Source: Mycobacterium yunnanensis
Lineage (GTDB): Bacteria > Actinomycetota > Actinomycetes > Mycobacteriales > Mycobacteriaceae
Length of the DNA stretch: 64,000 nt
Direction: 5' to 3'
Assembly: GCF_025823185.1 (NCBI RefSeq)
Contig: NZ_JACKVK010000011.1
Coordinates: 124,615 to 188,614, forward strand
In this document: positions 27,672 through 35,926 of the stretch, piece after piece
How the letters are laid out: each line of letters starts with the position of its first letter
Position numbering within the stretch: the first letter of the stretch is position 1
The notes under the pieces: model-generated
The model's input: the letters and a program-made list of their open reading frames with translations, nothing else
Database searches by the model: none
What the model was told of the DNA's origin: nothing
Position numbers and translations under genes: made by a program

Positions 27672-29765
27672 GTGACCACAACGGAAGAGATTTCCGCCCT
27701 CACCCGCCCCCACCACCCCGAAGACTGGGCCGACGTCGACTCGGTCGCCGTCGACACGGTTCGGGTCCTGGCGGCGGATGCCGTGCAGAAGGTCGGCAAC
27801 GGCCATCCCGGGACCGCAATGAGCTTGGCGCCGTTGGCGTACACCCTGTTCCAACGTCAGATGCGGCACGACCCCTCCGACGTGCACTGGCTCGGCCGGG
27901 ACAGGTTCATCCTGTCGGCCGGACACAGCAGCCTGACGCTCTACATCCAGCTGTACCTGGGCGGTTTCGGGTTGGAGCTCTCCGACATCGAATCGCTGCG
28001 CACCTGGAAGTCGAAGACCCCGGGCCACCCCGAGTTCCGCCACACCGCGGGCGTCGAGATCACCACCGGTCCGCTGGGTCAGGGGCTGGCGTCGTCGGTC
28101 GGCATGGCGATGGCCGCCCGCTTCGAGCGTGGACTCTTCGACCCCGACGCGGCGCCGGGCACCAGCCCGTTCGACCACTTCATCTACGTGATCGCCTCCG
28201 ACGGCGACATCGAAGAGGGCATCACCAGCGAAGCGTCGTCGCTCGCCGGAACCCAGCAGCTGGGCAACCTGATCGTGTTCTACGACCACAACCAAATCTC
28301 CATCGAGCACGACACCAACATCGCGCTGTCGGAGGACGTCCCGGCCCGTTACCGCGCGTACGGCTGGCACGTGCAGGAGGTCGAGGGCGGCGAGAACGTC
28401 GTCGGCATCGAAGAAGCCATCAAGGCCGCCAAGGCCGTGACCGACAAGCCGTCGTTCATCGCGGTGCGCACGATCATCGGCTATCCCGCGCCGACCAAGA
28501 TGAACACCGGCGGCGTGCACGGCTCGGCCCTCGGCGACGAGGAAGTGGCCGCGACCAAGAAGATCCTCGGCTTCGACCCGGACAAGAAGTTCGAGGTCCG
28601 CGGCGAGGTCATCGAGCACACCCGCAAGCTCGTCGACCGTGGCCGCGAGGCGCACGAGAAGTGGCAGCCGGAGTTCGACGCCTGGGCCGAGCGCGAGCCC
28701 GAGCGCAAGAAGCTGCTCGACCGGCTGACGGCCGAGGAACTGCCGGAGGGCTGGGACGCCGACGTCACCTACTGGGAGCCGGGCTCCAAGGCAGTCGCCA
28801 CCCGTGCCGCGTTCGGTCAGGTGCTCAACGACGTCGCTCCGCACCTGCCGGAGTTGTGGGGCGGGTCGGCCGACCTGGCGGGAAGCAACAACACCACCAT
28901 CAAGGGCGCGAAGTCGTTCGGTCCGCCGTCGATCTCGACGGAGGACTTCACGGCGGACTGGTACGGCCGGGTGCTGCACTTCGGCATTCGCGAACACGCC
29001 ATGGGCGCGATCCTGTCCGGCATCGTGCTGCACGGCCCGACGCGCGCGTTCGGCGGTACGTTCCTGCAGTTCTCGGACTACATGCGCGGATCGGTCCGCC
29101 TGGCGTCGCTGATGGACATCGACACCATCTACATCTGGACCCACGACTCGATCGGGCTGGGCGAAGACGGTCCGACGCATCAGCCGATCGAGCACCTCGC
29201 CGCGCTGCGGGCCATCCCGAACTTGTCGGTGGTGCGGCCGGGTGACCCCAACGAGACGGCGTACGCCTGGCGCAGCATCGTCGCCCGCGGCAACGGCAGC
29301 GGCCCGGTCGGTTTCATCCTGACCCGGCAGGGCATCCCCGTGCTCGAGGGCACCAGCTTCGAGGGTGTCGAGAAGGGTGGCTACGTGCTCGGCGGCGGCA
29401 CCCCCGCCGACGATGCCGACGTCATCATCATCGGTACCGGCTCGGAGCTGCAGTTGGCGGTCGAGGCAAAGAAGCTGCTGGCCGAGAAGGACATCAACGC
29501 CTACGTCGTCTCGATGCCGTGCGTCGAGTGGTTCGAGAGCCAGCCCAAGGAGTACCGCGACAGCGTGTTGCCTCCCGAGGTCTCGGCGCGGGTCGCGGTG
29601 GAAGCAGCCGTGGCGCAGAGCTGGCACAAGTTGGTCGGCGACACCGGTGAGATCGTCTCCATCGAGCACTACGGCGAGTCGGCGGACGACAAGACGTTGT
29701 TCCGCGAGTTCGGCTTCACGGCAGAGGCCGTGGCGGCCGCAGCAGAGCGATCACTAGACAACTAG
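27672..29765 (+). CDS. tkt: transketolase
   Basis: 697-residue thiamine-diphosphate enzyme of the non-oxidative pentose phosphate pathway, moving two-carbon units between sugar phosphates. The ThDP/Mg motif is GDIEEGITSEASSLAG...; the cofactor glutamate lies in FGIREHAMGAI and the substrate histidines are in GNGHPGTAMS and GPLGQGLA. Homologue of Rv1449c. GTG 27672 follows GGAG at seven bases. First gene of tkt-tal-zwf2-opcA-pgl, whose products work in the same pathway; the upstream 196-base region is shared with divergent ctaB. Confidence 0.97.
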   Translation: MTTTEEISALTRPHHPEDWADVDSVAVDTVRVLAADAVQKVGNGHPGTAMSLAPLAYTLFQRQMRHDPSDVHWLGRDRFILSAGHSSLTLYIQLYLGGFGLELSDIESLRTWKSKTPGHPEFRHTAGVEITTGPLGQGLASSVGMAMAARFERGLFDPDAAPGTSPFDHFIYVIASDGDIEEGITSEASSLAGTQQLGNLIVFYDHNQISIEHDTNIALSEDVPARYRAYGWHVQEVEGGENVVGIEEAIKAAKAVTDKPSFIAVRTIIGYPAPTKMNTGGVHGSALGDEEVAATKKILGFDPDKKFEVRGEVIEHTRKLVDRGREAHEKWQPEFDAWAEREPERKKLLDRLTAEELPEGWDADVTYWEPGSKAVATRAAFGQVLNDVAPHLPELWGGSADLAGSNNTTIKGAKSFGPPSISTEDFTADWYGRVLHFGIREHAMGAILSGIVLHGPTRAFGGTFLQFSDYMRGSVRLASLMDIDTIYIWTHDSIGLGEDGPTHQPIEHLAALRAIPNLSVVRPGDPNETAYAWRSIVARGNGSGPVGFILTRQGIPVLEGTSFEGVEKGGYVLGGGTPADDADVIIIGTGSELQLAVEAKKLLAEKDINAYVVSMPCVEWFESQPKEYRDSVLPPEVSARVAVEAAVAQSWHKLVGDTGEIVSIEHYGESADDKTLFREFGFTAEAVAAAAERSLDN

Positions 29766-29773
29766 GAGCATTG

Positions 29774-30892
29774 ATGACTCAGAATCCGAACCTCGCGGCG
29801 CTGAGCGCCGAAGGCGTTTCCGTATGGCTCGACGACCTCTCTCGCGAGCGGCTGCAGAGCGGCAACCTGCAGGAGCTCATCGACACCAAGAGTGTCGTCG
29901 GCGTGACGACCAACCCGTCGATCTTCCAGGCGGCGTTGTCCAAGGGTGACGCGTACGACGCGCAGATCGCCGAGCTGGCCGAGCGTGGCGCCGACGTCGA
30001 GGCGACCATCCGCACGGTCACCACCGACGACGTCCGCAACGCGTGCGACCTGCTGGCCAAGACCTATGAGGCCACCGACGGCGTCGACGGCCGGGTGTCC
30101 ATCGAGGTCGACCCGCGGATGGCGCGCGACCCCGACAAGACGATCGCCCAGGCGATCGAGCTGTGGAAGATCGTCGACCGCCCCAACCTGCTGATCAAGA
30201 TCCCGGCCACCGAGCCGGGTCTGCCTGCCATCACCGCGGTGATCGCCGAGGGCATCTCGGTCAACGTCACCCTGATCTTCTCCGTCGAGCGGCACCGGCT
30301 GGTCATGGATGCCTACCTGGCGGGGCTGGAGAAGGCCAAGGAAGCCGGGCACGATCTGTCGAAGATCCACTCGGTGGCGTCGTTCTTCGTCTCCCGCGTC
30401 GACACCGAGATCGACGAGCGCCTCGACGCGATCGGTACGGACGAAGCCAAGGAGTTGCGCGGGCAGGCCGGCGTGGCCAACGCACGCCTCGCGTACGCCG
30501 CCTACCAGCAGGTGTTCGTCGGCGGCGAGCGCTTCGAGGCGCTGGCGTCCAACGGCGCCCGGGTGCAGCGGCCCTTGTGGGCCTCGACCGGGGTCAAGAA
30601 CCCGGACTACTCCGACACGCTCTACGTCACTGAGCTGGTCGCGAAGAACACCGTGAACACCATGCCGGAGAAGACGATGGACGCCGTCGCCGACCACGGA
30701 GAGATCAAGGGCGACACCATCAGTGGCACCTCGGGCGCCGCGCAGATGGTGTTCGACCGACTGGTCAACGTCGGCATCGACCTCACCGACGTCTTCATCA
30801 CCCTGGAGAACGAGGGCGTCGACAAGTTCGAGAAGTCGTGGGGCGAGCTCATCGAGGCAACTCAGGATCAGTTGGACCAGAAGAAGTCTTGA
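29774..30892 (+). CDS. tal: transaldolase
   Basis: 372-residue transaldolase transferring a dihydroxyacetone unit between sugar phosphates. The Schiff-base lysine is Lys142 in NLLIKIPAT. Longer than the roughly 320-residue E. coli enzyme, as usual for the actinobacterial form. ATG 29774 is preferred to TTG 29771 because AGGAG (29764-29768) is then five bases away. Its stop overlaps the zwf2 TTG start. Confidence 0.96.
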   Translation: MTQNPNLAALSAEGVSVWLDDLSRERLQSGNLQELIDTKSVVGVTTNPSIFQAALSKGDAYDAQIAELAERGADVEATIRTVTTDDVRNACDLLAKTYEATDGVDGRVSIEVDPRMARDPDKTIAQAIELWKIVDRPNLLIKIPATEPGLPAITAVIAEGISVNVTLIFSVERHRLVMDAYLAGLEKAKEAGHDLSKIHSVASFFVSRVDTEIDERLDAIGTDEAKELRGQAGVANARLAYAAYQQVFVGGERFEALASNGARVQRPLWASTGVKNPDYSDTLYVTELVAKNTVNTMPEKTMDAVADHGEIKGDTISGTSGAAQMVFDRLVNVGIDLTDVFITLENEGVDKFEKSWGELIEATQDQLDQKKS

Positions 30893-32442
30893 GCGGCACG
30901 TTGAACGACGAGTGGCAGAACCCGCTACGCGACAAGCTCGACAAGCGCTTACCGCGCATCGCGGGTCCGTGTGCGGTGGTCATCTTCGGTGTCACCGGAG
31001 ACCTGGCCACCAAGAAGCTGATGCCCGCGATCTACGACCTGGCCAACCGTGGGCTGCTGCCGCCGACCTTCTCGTTGATCGGGTTCGCCCGGCGCGACTG
31101 GCAGGACGAGGACTTCGGCAACATCGTCTTGACGGCGGTCAAGGCACACGCGAGAACGCCGTTCCGCCAAGAGGTCTGGGACCGCCTCAACGAGGGCATC
31201 CGCTTCGTGCAGGGCACGTTCGACGACGCGGACTCCTTCGCACGACTGAAGGAGACGTTGGAGAAGCTGGACGCCGAACGCGGCACCGGCGGTAACCACG
31301 CGTTCTACCTGTCGATTCCGCCGAAGGCCTTCCCGACGGTGTGCGAACAGCTGTCCACCTCGGGCCTCGCCCGGCCCGACGGGGACCGGTGGAGCCGCGT
31401 CGTCATCGAGAAGCCCTTCGGGCACGACCTCGAGAGCGCACGGTCGCTCAACAAGGTCGTCAACAGCGTGTTTCCTGAGTCGTCGGTGTTCCGAATCGAC
31501 CACTACCTCGGCAAGGAAACGGTCCAAAACATCTTGGCGCTGCGGTTCGCCAACCAGTTGTTCGACCCGATCTGGAACGCGCACTACGTCGACCACGTGC
31601 AGATCACCATGGCCGAGGACATCGGACTGGGTGGCCGGGGTGGTTACTACGACGGCGTCGGCGCGGCGCGCGACGTCATCCAGAACCACCTCACTCAACT
31701 CCTGGCGCTGACCGCCATGGAGGAGCCGGTGAGCTTCAGTCCCGCGGAGCTACAGTCCGAGAAGATCAAGGTCCTCTCGGCGACGCGACTGGCAGAACCG
31801 TTGGAGGAGAACACCTCTCGCGGTCAGTACACCGAGGGGTGGCAGGGCGGCGAGAAGGTCGTCGGGCTGCTGCAGGAGGAGGGTTTCTCCCCGACGTCGA
31901 CGACGGAGACCTTCGCCGCGCTCACCCTCGAGGTCGACACCCGGCGTTGGGCCGGGGTGCCGTTCTACCTGCGTACGGGAAAGCGGTTGGGCCGCAGGGT
32001 CACCGAGATCGCGTTGGTCTTCAAGCGCGCTCCGCATCTGCCGTTCGACGCCACCATGACCGACGAGCTCGGCAAGAACGCGCTGGTGATCCGGGTTCAG
32101 CCCGACGAGGGCATCACCCTGCGTTTCGGGTCCAAGGTCCCGGGCCACGCGATGGAGGTCCGCGACGTCAACATGGACTTCTCCTACGGGTCGGCCTTCG
32201 CCGAGGACTCCCCCGAGGCCTACGAACGGTTGATCCTCGACGTCCTGCTCGGAGAGCCGTCCCTCTTCCCGGTCAACCAGGAGGTCGAATTGTCCTGGGA
32301 GATCCTCGATCCCGCCCTCGAGTACTGGGCGTCGGTGGACGCCGCGGGCGGTAGGCCCGACCCCTACGAATCGGGTGGCTGGGGCCCGGATTCGGCGACG
32401 GAGATGCTGGCGCGGACCGGCCGAGAATGGAGGCGCCCGTGA
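30889..32442 (+). CDS. zwf2: glucose-6-phosphate 1-dehydrogenase
   Basis: 517-residue dehydrogenase oxidising glucose-6-phosphate to the lactone with NADP+ (some actinobacterial forms also use NAD+ or F420-independent routes). The nucleotide motif is GVTGDLATKKL; the substrate and catalytic site is RIDHYLGKE. The start is a TTG at 30889 overlapping the tal stop (TTGA); a second in-frame TTG lies at 30901. It is followed by opcA, which encodes an assembly factor that in related actinobacteria activates this enzyme. Homologue of Rv1447c. Confidence 0.96.
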   Translation: MSGTLNDEWQNPLRDKLDKRLPRIAGPCAVVIFGVTGDLATKKLMPAIYDLANRGLLPPTFSLIGFARRDWQDEDFGNIVLTAVKAHARTPFRQEVWDRLNEGIRFVQGTFDDADSFARLKETLEKLDAERGTGGNHAFYLSIPPKAFPTVCEQLSTSGLARPDGDRWSRVVIEKPFGHDLESARSLNKVVNSVFPESSVFRIDHYLGKETVQNILALRFANQLFDPIWNAHYVDHVQITMAEDIGLGGRGGYYDGVGAARDVIQNHLTQLLALTAMEEPVSFSPAELQSEKIKVLSATRLAEPLEENTSRGQYTEGWQGGEKVVGLLQEEGFSPTSTTETFAALTLEVDTRRWAGVPFYLRTGKRLGRRVTEIALVFKRAPHLPFDATMTDELGKNALVIRVQPDEGITLRFGSKVPGHAMEVRDVNMDFSYGSAFAEDSPEAYERLILDVLLGEPSLFPVNQEVELSWEILDPALEYWASVDAAGGRPDPYESGGWGPDSATEMLARTGREWRRP

Positions 32443-32473
32443 TGAGCGCTTGCGCGAAGAACCGAGGACACCG

Positions 32474-33385
32474 ATGATCGTCGACCTCGACGCCACCACC
32501 ACCACGGCGGTCAACAAGAAACTGGACGGGCTCCGCGAGGAGGGTGGCGCGTTCACCATGGCGAGGGTCCTGACCCTGGTCATCGCACCCGACAGCGAGA
32601 CCATCCTCGAGGAGTCGATCGAGGCGGCCAACGCGGCCAGCCGCGAGCACCCCTGCCGGGTCATCGTGGTGCTGCCGGTGGACCGCGACGCCACCGACGC
32701 CAAGTTGGACGCCCAGATTCGCGTCGGCCACGATGCCGGCGCGGGTGAGGTCGTGGTGCTCAAACTGCACGGTCCATTGGCCGCGCACGCCAACAGCGTC
32801 GTCACCCCCTTCCTGTTGCCCGACACCCCCGTGGTGGCGTGGTGGCCGGACGTGGCGCCCCGTGTTCCGGCGCGAGACCCGTTGGGACAGCTCGCGATTC
32901 GACGGATCACCGACGCGACGTACGGGGTCGATCCGCTGGCCTGCATCAAGAGCAGACTCGAGGGCTACACCCCTGGCGACACCGACCTGGCGTGGAGCCG
33001 CATCACGTACTGGCGGGCGATGCTGACGTCCGCGTTGGATCAGGGTCCGCACGAGGACATCGAGTCCGCGGTGGTCTCCGGCCGCAAGGAGGAGCCTGCG
33101 CTAGACATCCTCGCCGGCTGGCTGGCCAGCCGGATCAACGGTCCGGTGCAACGCGCCGTCGGCGAGCTCAAGGTGGAGTTGGTGCGCAAGAGCGAGACCA
33201 TCACGCTCAGCCGCCCGCAGGACGGGGTGACCGCGACCCTGTCCCGCACCGCCAAGCCCGAGGCAAAACTCCCGTTGGCGCGCAGGGAGACTCGCGACTG
33301 CCTGGCCGAGGATCTGCGCAGGCTCGACGCCGACGAGATCTACTTGTCGGCGCTGAAGGGAATCGCCGAGGTGGAGTATGTCTGA
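32474..33385 (+). CDS. opcA: glucose-6-phosphate dehydrogenase assembly protein OpcA
   Basis: 303-residue OpcA, same length as Rv1446c. It is needed for full activity of glucose-6-phosphate dehydrogenase; no enzymatic motif of its own is visible. The conserved acidic and Trp-rich part VVAWWPDVAPRVPARDPLG is in the middle. ATG 32474 fits the family N-terminus (MIVDLDATTT). It overlaps pgl by eight bases. Confidence 0.94.
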   Translation: MIVDLDATTTTAVNKKLDGLREEGGAFTMARVLTLVIAPDSETILEESIEAANAASREHPCRVIVVLPVDRDATDAKLDAQIRVGHDAGAGEVVVLKLHGPLAAHANSVVTPFLLPDTPVVAWWPDVAPRVPARDPLGQLAIRRITDATYGVDPLACIKSRLEGYTPGDTDLAWSRITYWRAMLTSALDQGPHEDIESAVVSGRKEEPALDILAGWLASRINGPVQRAVGELKVELVRKSETITLSRPQDGVTATLSRTAKPEAKLPLARRETRDCLAEDLRRLDADEIYLSALKGIAEVEYV

Positions 33386-34118
33386 GACGATCATCGAGAC
33401 CTATGCCGATGCCGACACTCTGGTCGCGGAGGCGGGTGATCGGTTGGTGCTCGCCATCGTCGCGGCGATCGCCGAGCGCGACGCCGCCTACGTCGCACTG
33501 ACCGGCGGTGGCACGGGTATCAAGCTGCTCAAGCACCTCGGTGACCACGACGAGGCGATCGACTGGGCGAAGGTGCATCTGTTCTGGGGTGACGAGCGGT
33601 ACGTCCCCGCCGACGACGACGAGCGCAACGACAAGCAGGCCAGGGAGGCGTTGCTCGACCACGTGGCCATTCCGGCCGCCAACGTCCACGCGATGCCCGC
33701 CAGCGACGGTGAATTCGGTGACGACGTCGACGCCGCTGCACTGGCGTACGAACAGGTGTTGGCCGCCAACGCGCACGCCGGCTCGCCGACGCCGACCTTC
33801 GACGTGCACCTGCTCGGCATGGGTGGCGAGGGCCACGTGAACTCGTTGTTCCCGCACTCGGCGGCGACCAAGGAGACGGAGCGCATGGTGCTCGGCGTGA
33901 CCGAATCCCCCAAGCCGCCACCGGTGCGCATCACCCTCACGTTGCCCGCCGTGACCCGTTCACGGGAGGTTTGGTTGGTCGTCTCCGGCTCGGAGAAGGC
34001 CGAGGCGGTGGCCGCGGCGATCGGTGGGGCGTCGGCCGACGACGTGCCTGCGGCCGGTGCGGTGGGTCGCGACGCCACGGTGTGGTTGCTCGACGAAGCG
34101 GCCGCGGCGAACCTCTAG
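33378..34118 (+). CDS. pgl: 6-phosphogluconolactonase
   Basis: 246-residue lactonase hydrolysing 6-phosphogluconolactone, the step after zwf2. The family motifs are LTGGGTGIKLLKHL (phosphate loop), FWGDERYVPADD and the catalytic region LLGMGGEGHVNSLFPHS. Homologue of Rv1445c (devB). Overlap with opcA (8 bp) supports coupling. Some pgl forms have an Asn in place of the usual glycine near GMGGDGH; here GEGHVN is seen, so the metal-free site is intact in outline. Confidence 0.95.
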   Translation: MSETIIETYADADTLVAEAGDRLVLAIVAAIAERDAAYVALTGGGTGIKLLKHLGDHDEAIDWAKVHLFWGDERYVPADDDERNDKQAREALLDHVAIPAANVHAMPASDGEFGDDVDAAALAYEQVLAANAHAGSPTPTFDVHLLGMGGEGHVNSLFPHSAATKETERMVLGVTESPKPPPVRITLTLPAVTRSREVWLVVSGSEKAEAVAAAIGGASADDVPAAGAVGRDATVWLLDEAAAANL

Positions 34119-34127
34119 GAGCCCCCA

Positions 34128-34148
34128 TACTGTCTGCCATGGCAGACA
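34128..34148 (+). promoter_or_regulatory. promoter and perfect palindrome over the start of the Rv1444c-like gene
   Basis: TACTGT (34128-34133) lies five bases before the ATG at 34139. TGTCTGCCATGGCAGACA (34131-34148) is a perfect 18-bp palindrome that starts within the -10 box, contains the start codon and runs six bases past it. It could be a repressor site or, in RNA, a hairpin that hides the start codon. Confidence 0.55.
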
Positions 34149-34516
34149 AGGGCGACGGCCAACGGCGGCATGCTCCGGCGCGTCAGCGCATCAAGACGTT
34201 GACCCACGCCGCGCTGAACGCCGACGCCACCGTCGAGCAGGTGGAGTCGATCCTGTCCGATCTGGGGCACACGCTCGCCGATTTGGACTCGGCGACGAGC
34301 AGCCTGGACGTGACCCTCGAAAGGTTCAACGCGACGATCACCCGCATCGACGAGCTGGCGCCCCGGTTGTTCGGCGTTGTCGACCGACTCGAGGCCATCG
34401 TCGGCCGCGTCGAACGCATCGTCAGCGTCGGCGAGTCGGTGGTGGCGCCGATCGCGGTTACCGAACAGATGGTCCGGGGCGCCGTGCAGGCGCTGCGCAA
34501 GACCGCTGGCATCTGA
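34139..34516 (+). CDS. small coiled-coil protein (Rv1444c homologue)
   Basis: 125-residue protein with a basic N-terminus (KGDGQRRHAPARQR) and a long amphipathic helix from about residue 25 to 110, rich in Leu/Val heptads (VEQVESILSDLGHTLADLD...). It resembles Rv1444c and the coiled-coil proteins used as oligomerising partners; no enzyme motif is seen. It follows pgl, but a promoter and palindrome overlap its start, so it is probably also expressed alone. Function unknown. Confidence 0.8.
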   Translation: MADKGDGQRRHAPARQRIKTLTHAALNADATVEQVESILSDLGHTLADLDSATSSLDVTLERFNATITRIDELAPRLFGVVDRLEAIVGRVERIVSVGESVVAPIAVTEQMVRGAVQALRKTAGI

Positions 34517-34524
34517 GGAACGAC

Positions 34525-35811
34525 ATGGCCGGGCCGCTGGACGTCCTGCCGGTGGCGCGGGGCGTCGGCCTGCCGTGGGACGACGAGGTCGGTGACGCAG
34601 TGGTCGCCGTCGCCAACGCACGTGCCGTGCACGGGGATTCGTTCGTGGTGCGTAGCGGTGGCGACGATCATCTGTTCACGTTCTCCCCCGTCGGCGTCGA
34701 GTCGTTCTACGCGTTGCCAGAGGACGTCGCCAGCAAGGGCGTGGCCGACTATCTGATGCTGCGGCGCAAGCTGCCCGATGAGGTCTTCGCGGGACGGCGC
34801 GTGTTGCCGGACGCGTTGTTCCGGCGTGACGACGTCTCGTCCTACCTAAATCATCTGAGCCGTGCCCTCGACGCGACGGAAGCCGAACTGGGCGAGGCTG
34901 GCACCGTCGAACTCTTCGCGCTGACGCGGCGGTTGGGCCACCGGCTGGGTTTGGCGTCGTGGGCGGGGCCGGGCTGCGCCGACGGTGACACCTTCGAACG
35001 GTTGGTGCGCGCGTTCGACGTCCTCGACGGGGCGGAGGCGTTCGTGCACCCCGACGCGATGGCGGCGGTCGCCGCCGCGGGCAAGGCGAGCGAGCGTCAA
35101 GCGCTGGACGACGTGGCCGACGTCGTCGCACCGGTTGTGCGCCAGATGGATTCGCCCGGCGCGGACGTTGGCGGGCTGTTCGGGCGGATCGTCGCGGCGT
35201 GGGCGACGGAGCCTGCACCCGTCCGCGACCGTGGCGTCGCGATGGACGTCGCCCTGATTCACATAGCGTCGATGTCGAACCTGATGGCCGCGCTCGGGTG
35301 GGCCGTGGTCGACCTCGTCGGGCATCCCGACCGGGCGCGTCTCGTCGCGGCCGGTGACGCCGACCTGGCCCGTCGCTGCGCGCTGGAGAGCACCCGACTG
35401 GCGCAACGGTCGATCATGGCCCGATCCGTCTTGCGGACGGTCGCATTCGACACCGGCGCCGGCATCGTCGACGTGCCGCCGGGTTGGACCATCGCCACGC
35501 TGCTGCCGTTGCTCAACACCTCTGCCGCGCCGGGCCTGGAGGCCTGGGATCCCGACCGGTGGCACCACCACAGGTTGGCCGACACCAGCAGGTTGGCGTC
35601 ACCGATGTTGGTGACCGCGTTCGGGCACGGCAGGCACACGTGCCCGGCGCAGTCGTTCTCGCTGGCCGCGATGAGCATGGCGCTCACGCGCCTGCTCGGC
35701 AATTACGAGCTGACGCCGCAGTGGGACCGCTACCCTCGCCCGGTGCCCGCCCAGATCGGTGGCGTCGCGCGATCGGTCGACGACAGTCGGGTTGGCTACC
35801 GGCGGCGCTAG
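34525..35811 (+). CDS. cytochrome P450-like protein, atypical
   Basis: 428-residue protein with the end of a P450: ExxR helix with Glu288 and Arg291 (ALESTRLAQR) and heme-binding Cys373 in FGHGRHTCPAQS. The I-helix (ASMSNLMAALGWAVV, about residues 250-264) lacks the usual acid-alcohol pair that activates oxygen (typically AGxDTT), so classical hydroxylation is doubtful. No ferredoxin gene is adjacent. There is no M. tuberculosis counterpart in this interval. ATG 34525 follows GAGGAAcgac. Co-oriented and 8 bases after the Rv1444c-like gene. Confidence 0.85.
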   Translation: MAGPLDVLPVARGVGLPWDDEVGDAVVAVANARAVHGDSFVVRSGGDDHLFTFSPVGVESFYALPEDVASKGVADYLMLRRKLPDEVFAGRRVLPDALFRRDDVSSYLNHLSRALDATEAELGEAGTVELFALTRRLGHRLGLASWAGPGCADGDTFERLVRAFDVLDGAEAFVHPDAMAAVAAAGKASERQALDDVADVVAPVVRQMDSPGADVGGLFGRIVAAWATEPAPVRDRGVAMDVALIHIASMSNLMAALGWAVVDLVGHPDRARLVAAGDADLARRCALESTRLAQRSIMARSVLRTVAFDTGAGIVDVPPGWTIATLLPLLNTSAAPGLEAWDPDRWHHHRLADTSRLASPMLVTAFGHGRHTCPAQSFSLAAMSMALTRLLGNYELTPQWDRYPRPVPAQIGGVARSVDDSRVGYRRR

Positions 35812-35847
35812 CACTTGGCTCCGACATTTTTGGCAGCGTGGGCGAGG

Positions 35848-35874
35848 TTGTCCACAGTGCGTCGTTCATCCACA
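35848..35874 (+). promoter_or_regulatory. two TCCACA boxes upstream of the 13E12 gene
   Basis: TTGTCCACA (35848-35856) equals the mycobacterial DnaA box, and TTCATCCACA follows at 35865-35874. Two TCCACA boxes 16 bases apart could be DnaA-linked control of the 13E12 gene, or chance in this GC-rich region. Confidence 0.3.
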
Positions 35875-35914
35875 GAACGTCTGTCGCAGAACGGTTTTCG
35901 TCAGACACCAGGCC

Positions 35915-35920
35915 TAGGCT
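35915..35920 (+). promoter_or_regulatory. -10 box for a leaderless 13E12 mRNA
   Basis: TAGGCT, six bases (GGGTTC), then the ATG at 35927. Confidence 0.6.
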
Positions 35921-35926
35921 GGGTTC

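Noticed and set aside
27669..29669. 666-codon open frame antisense to tkt
   Set aside because: Covers transketolase exactly and has low-complexity Val/Arg/Asp composition typical of antisense frames at high GC.
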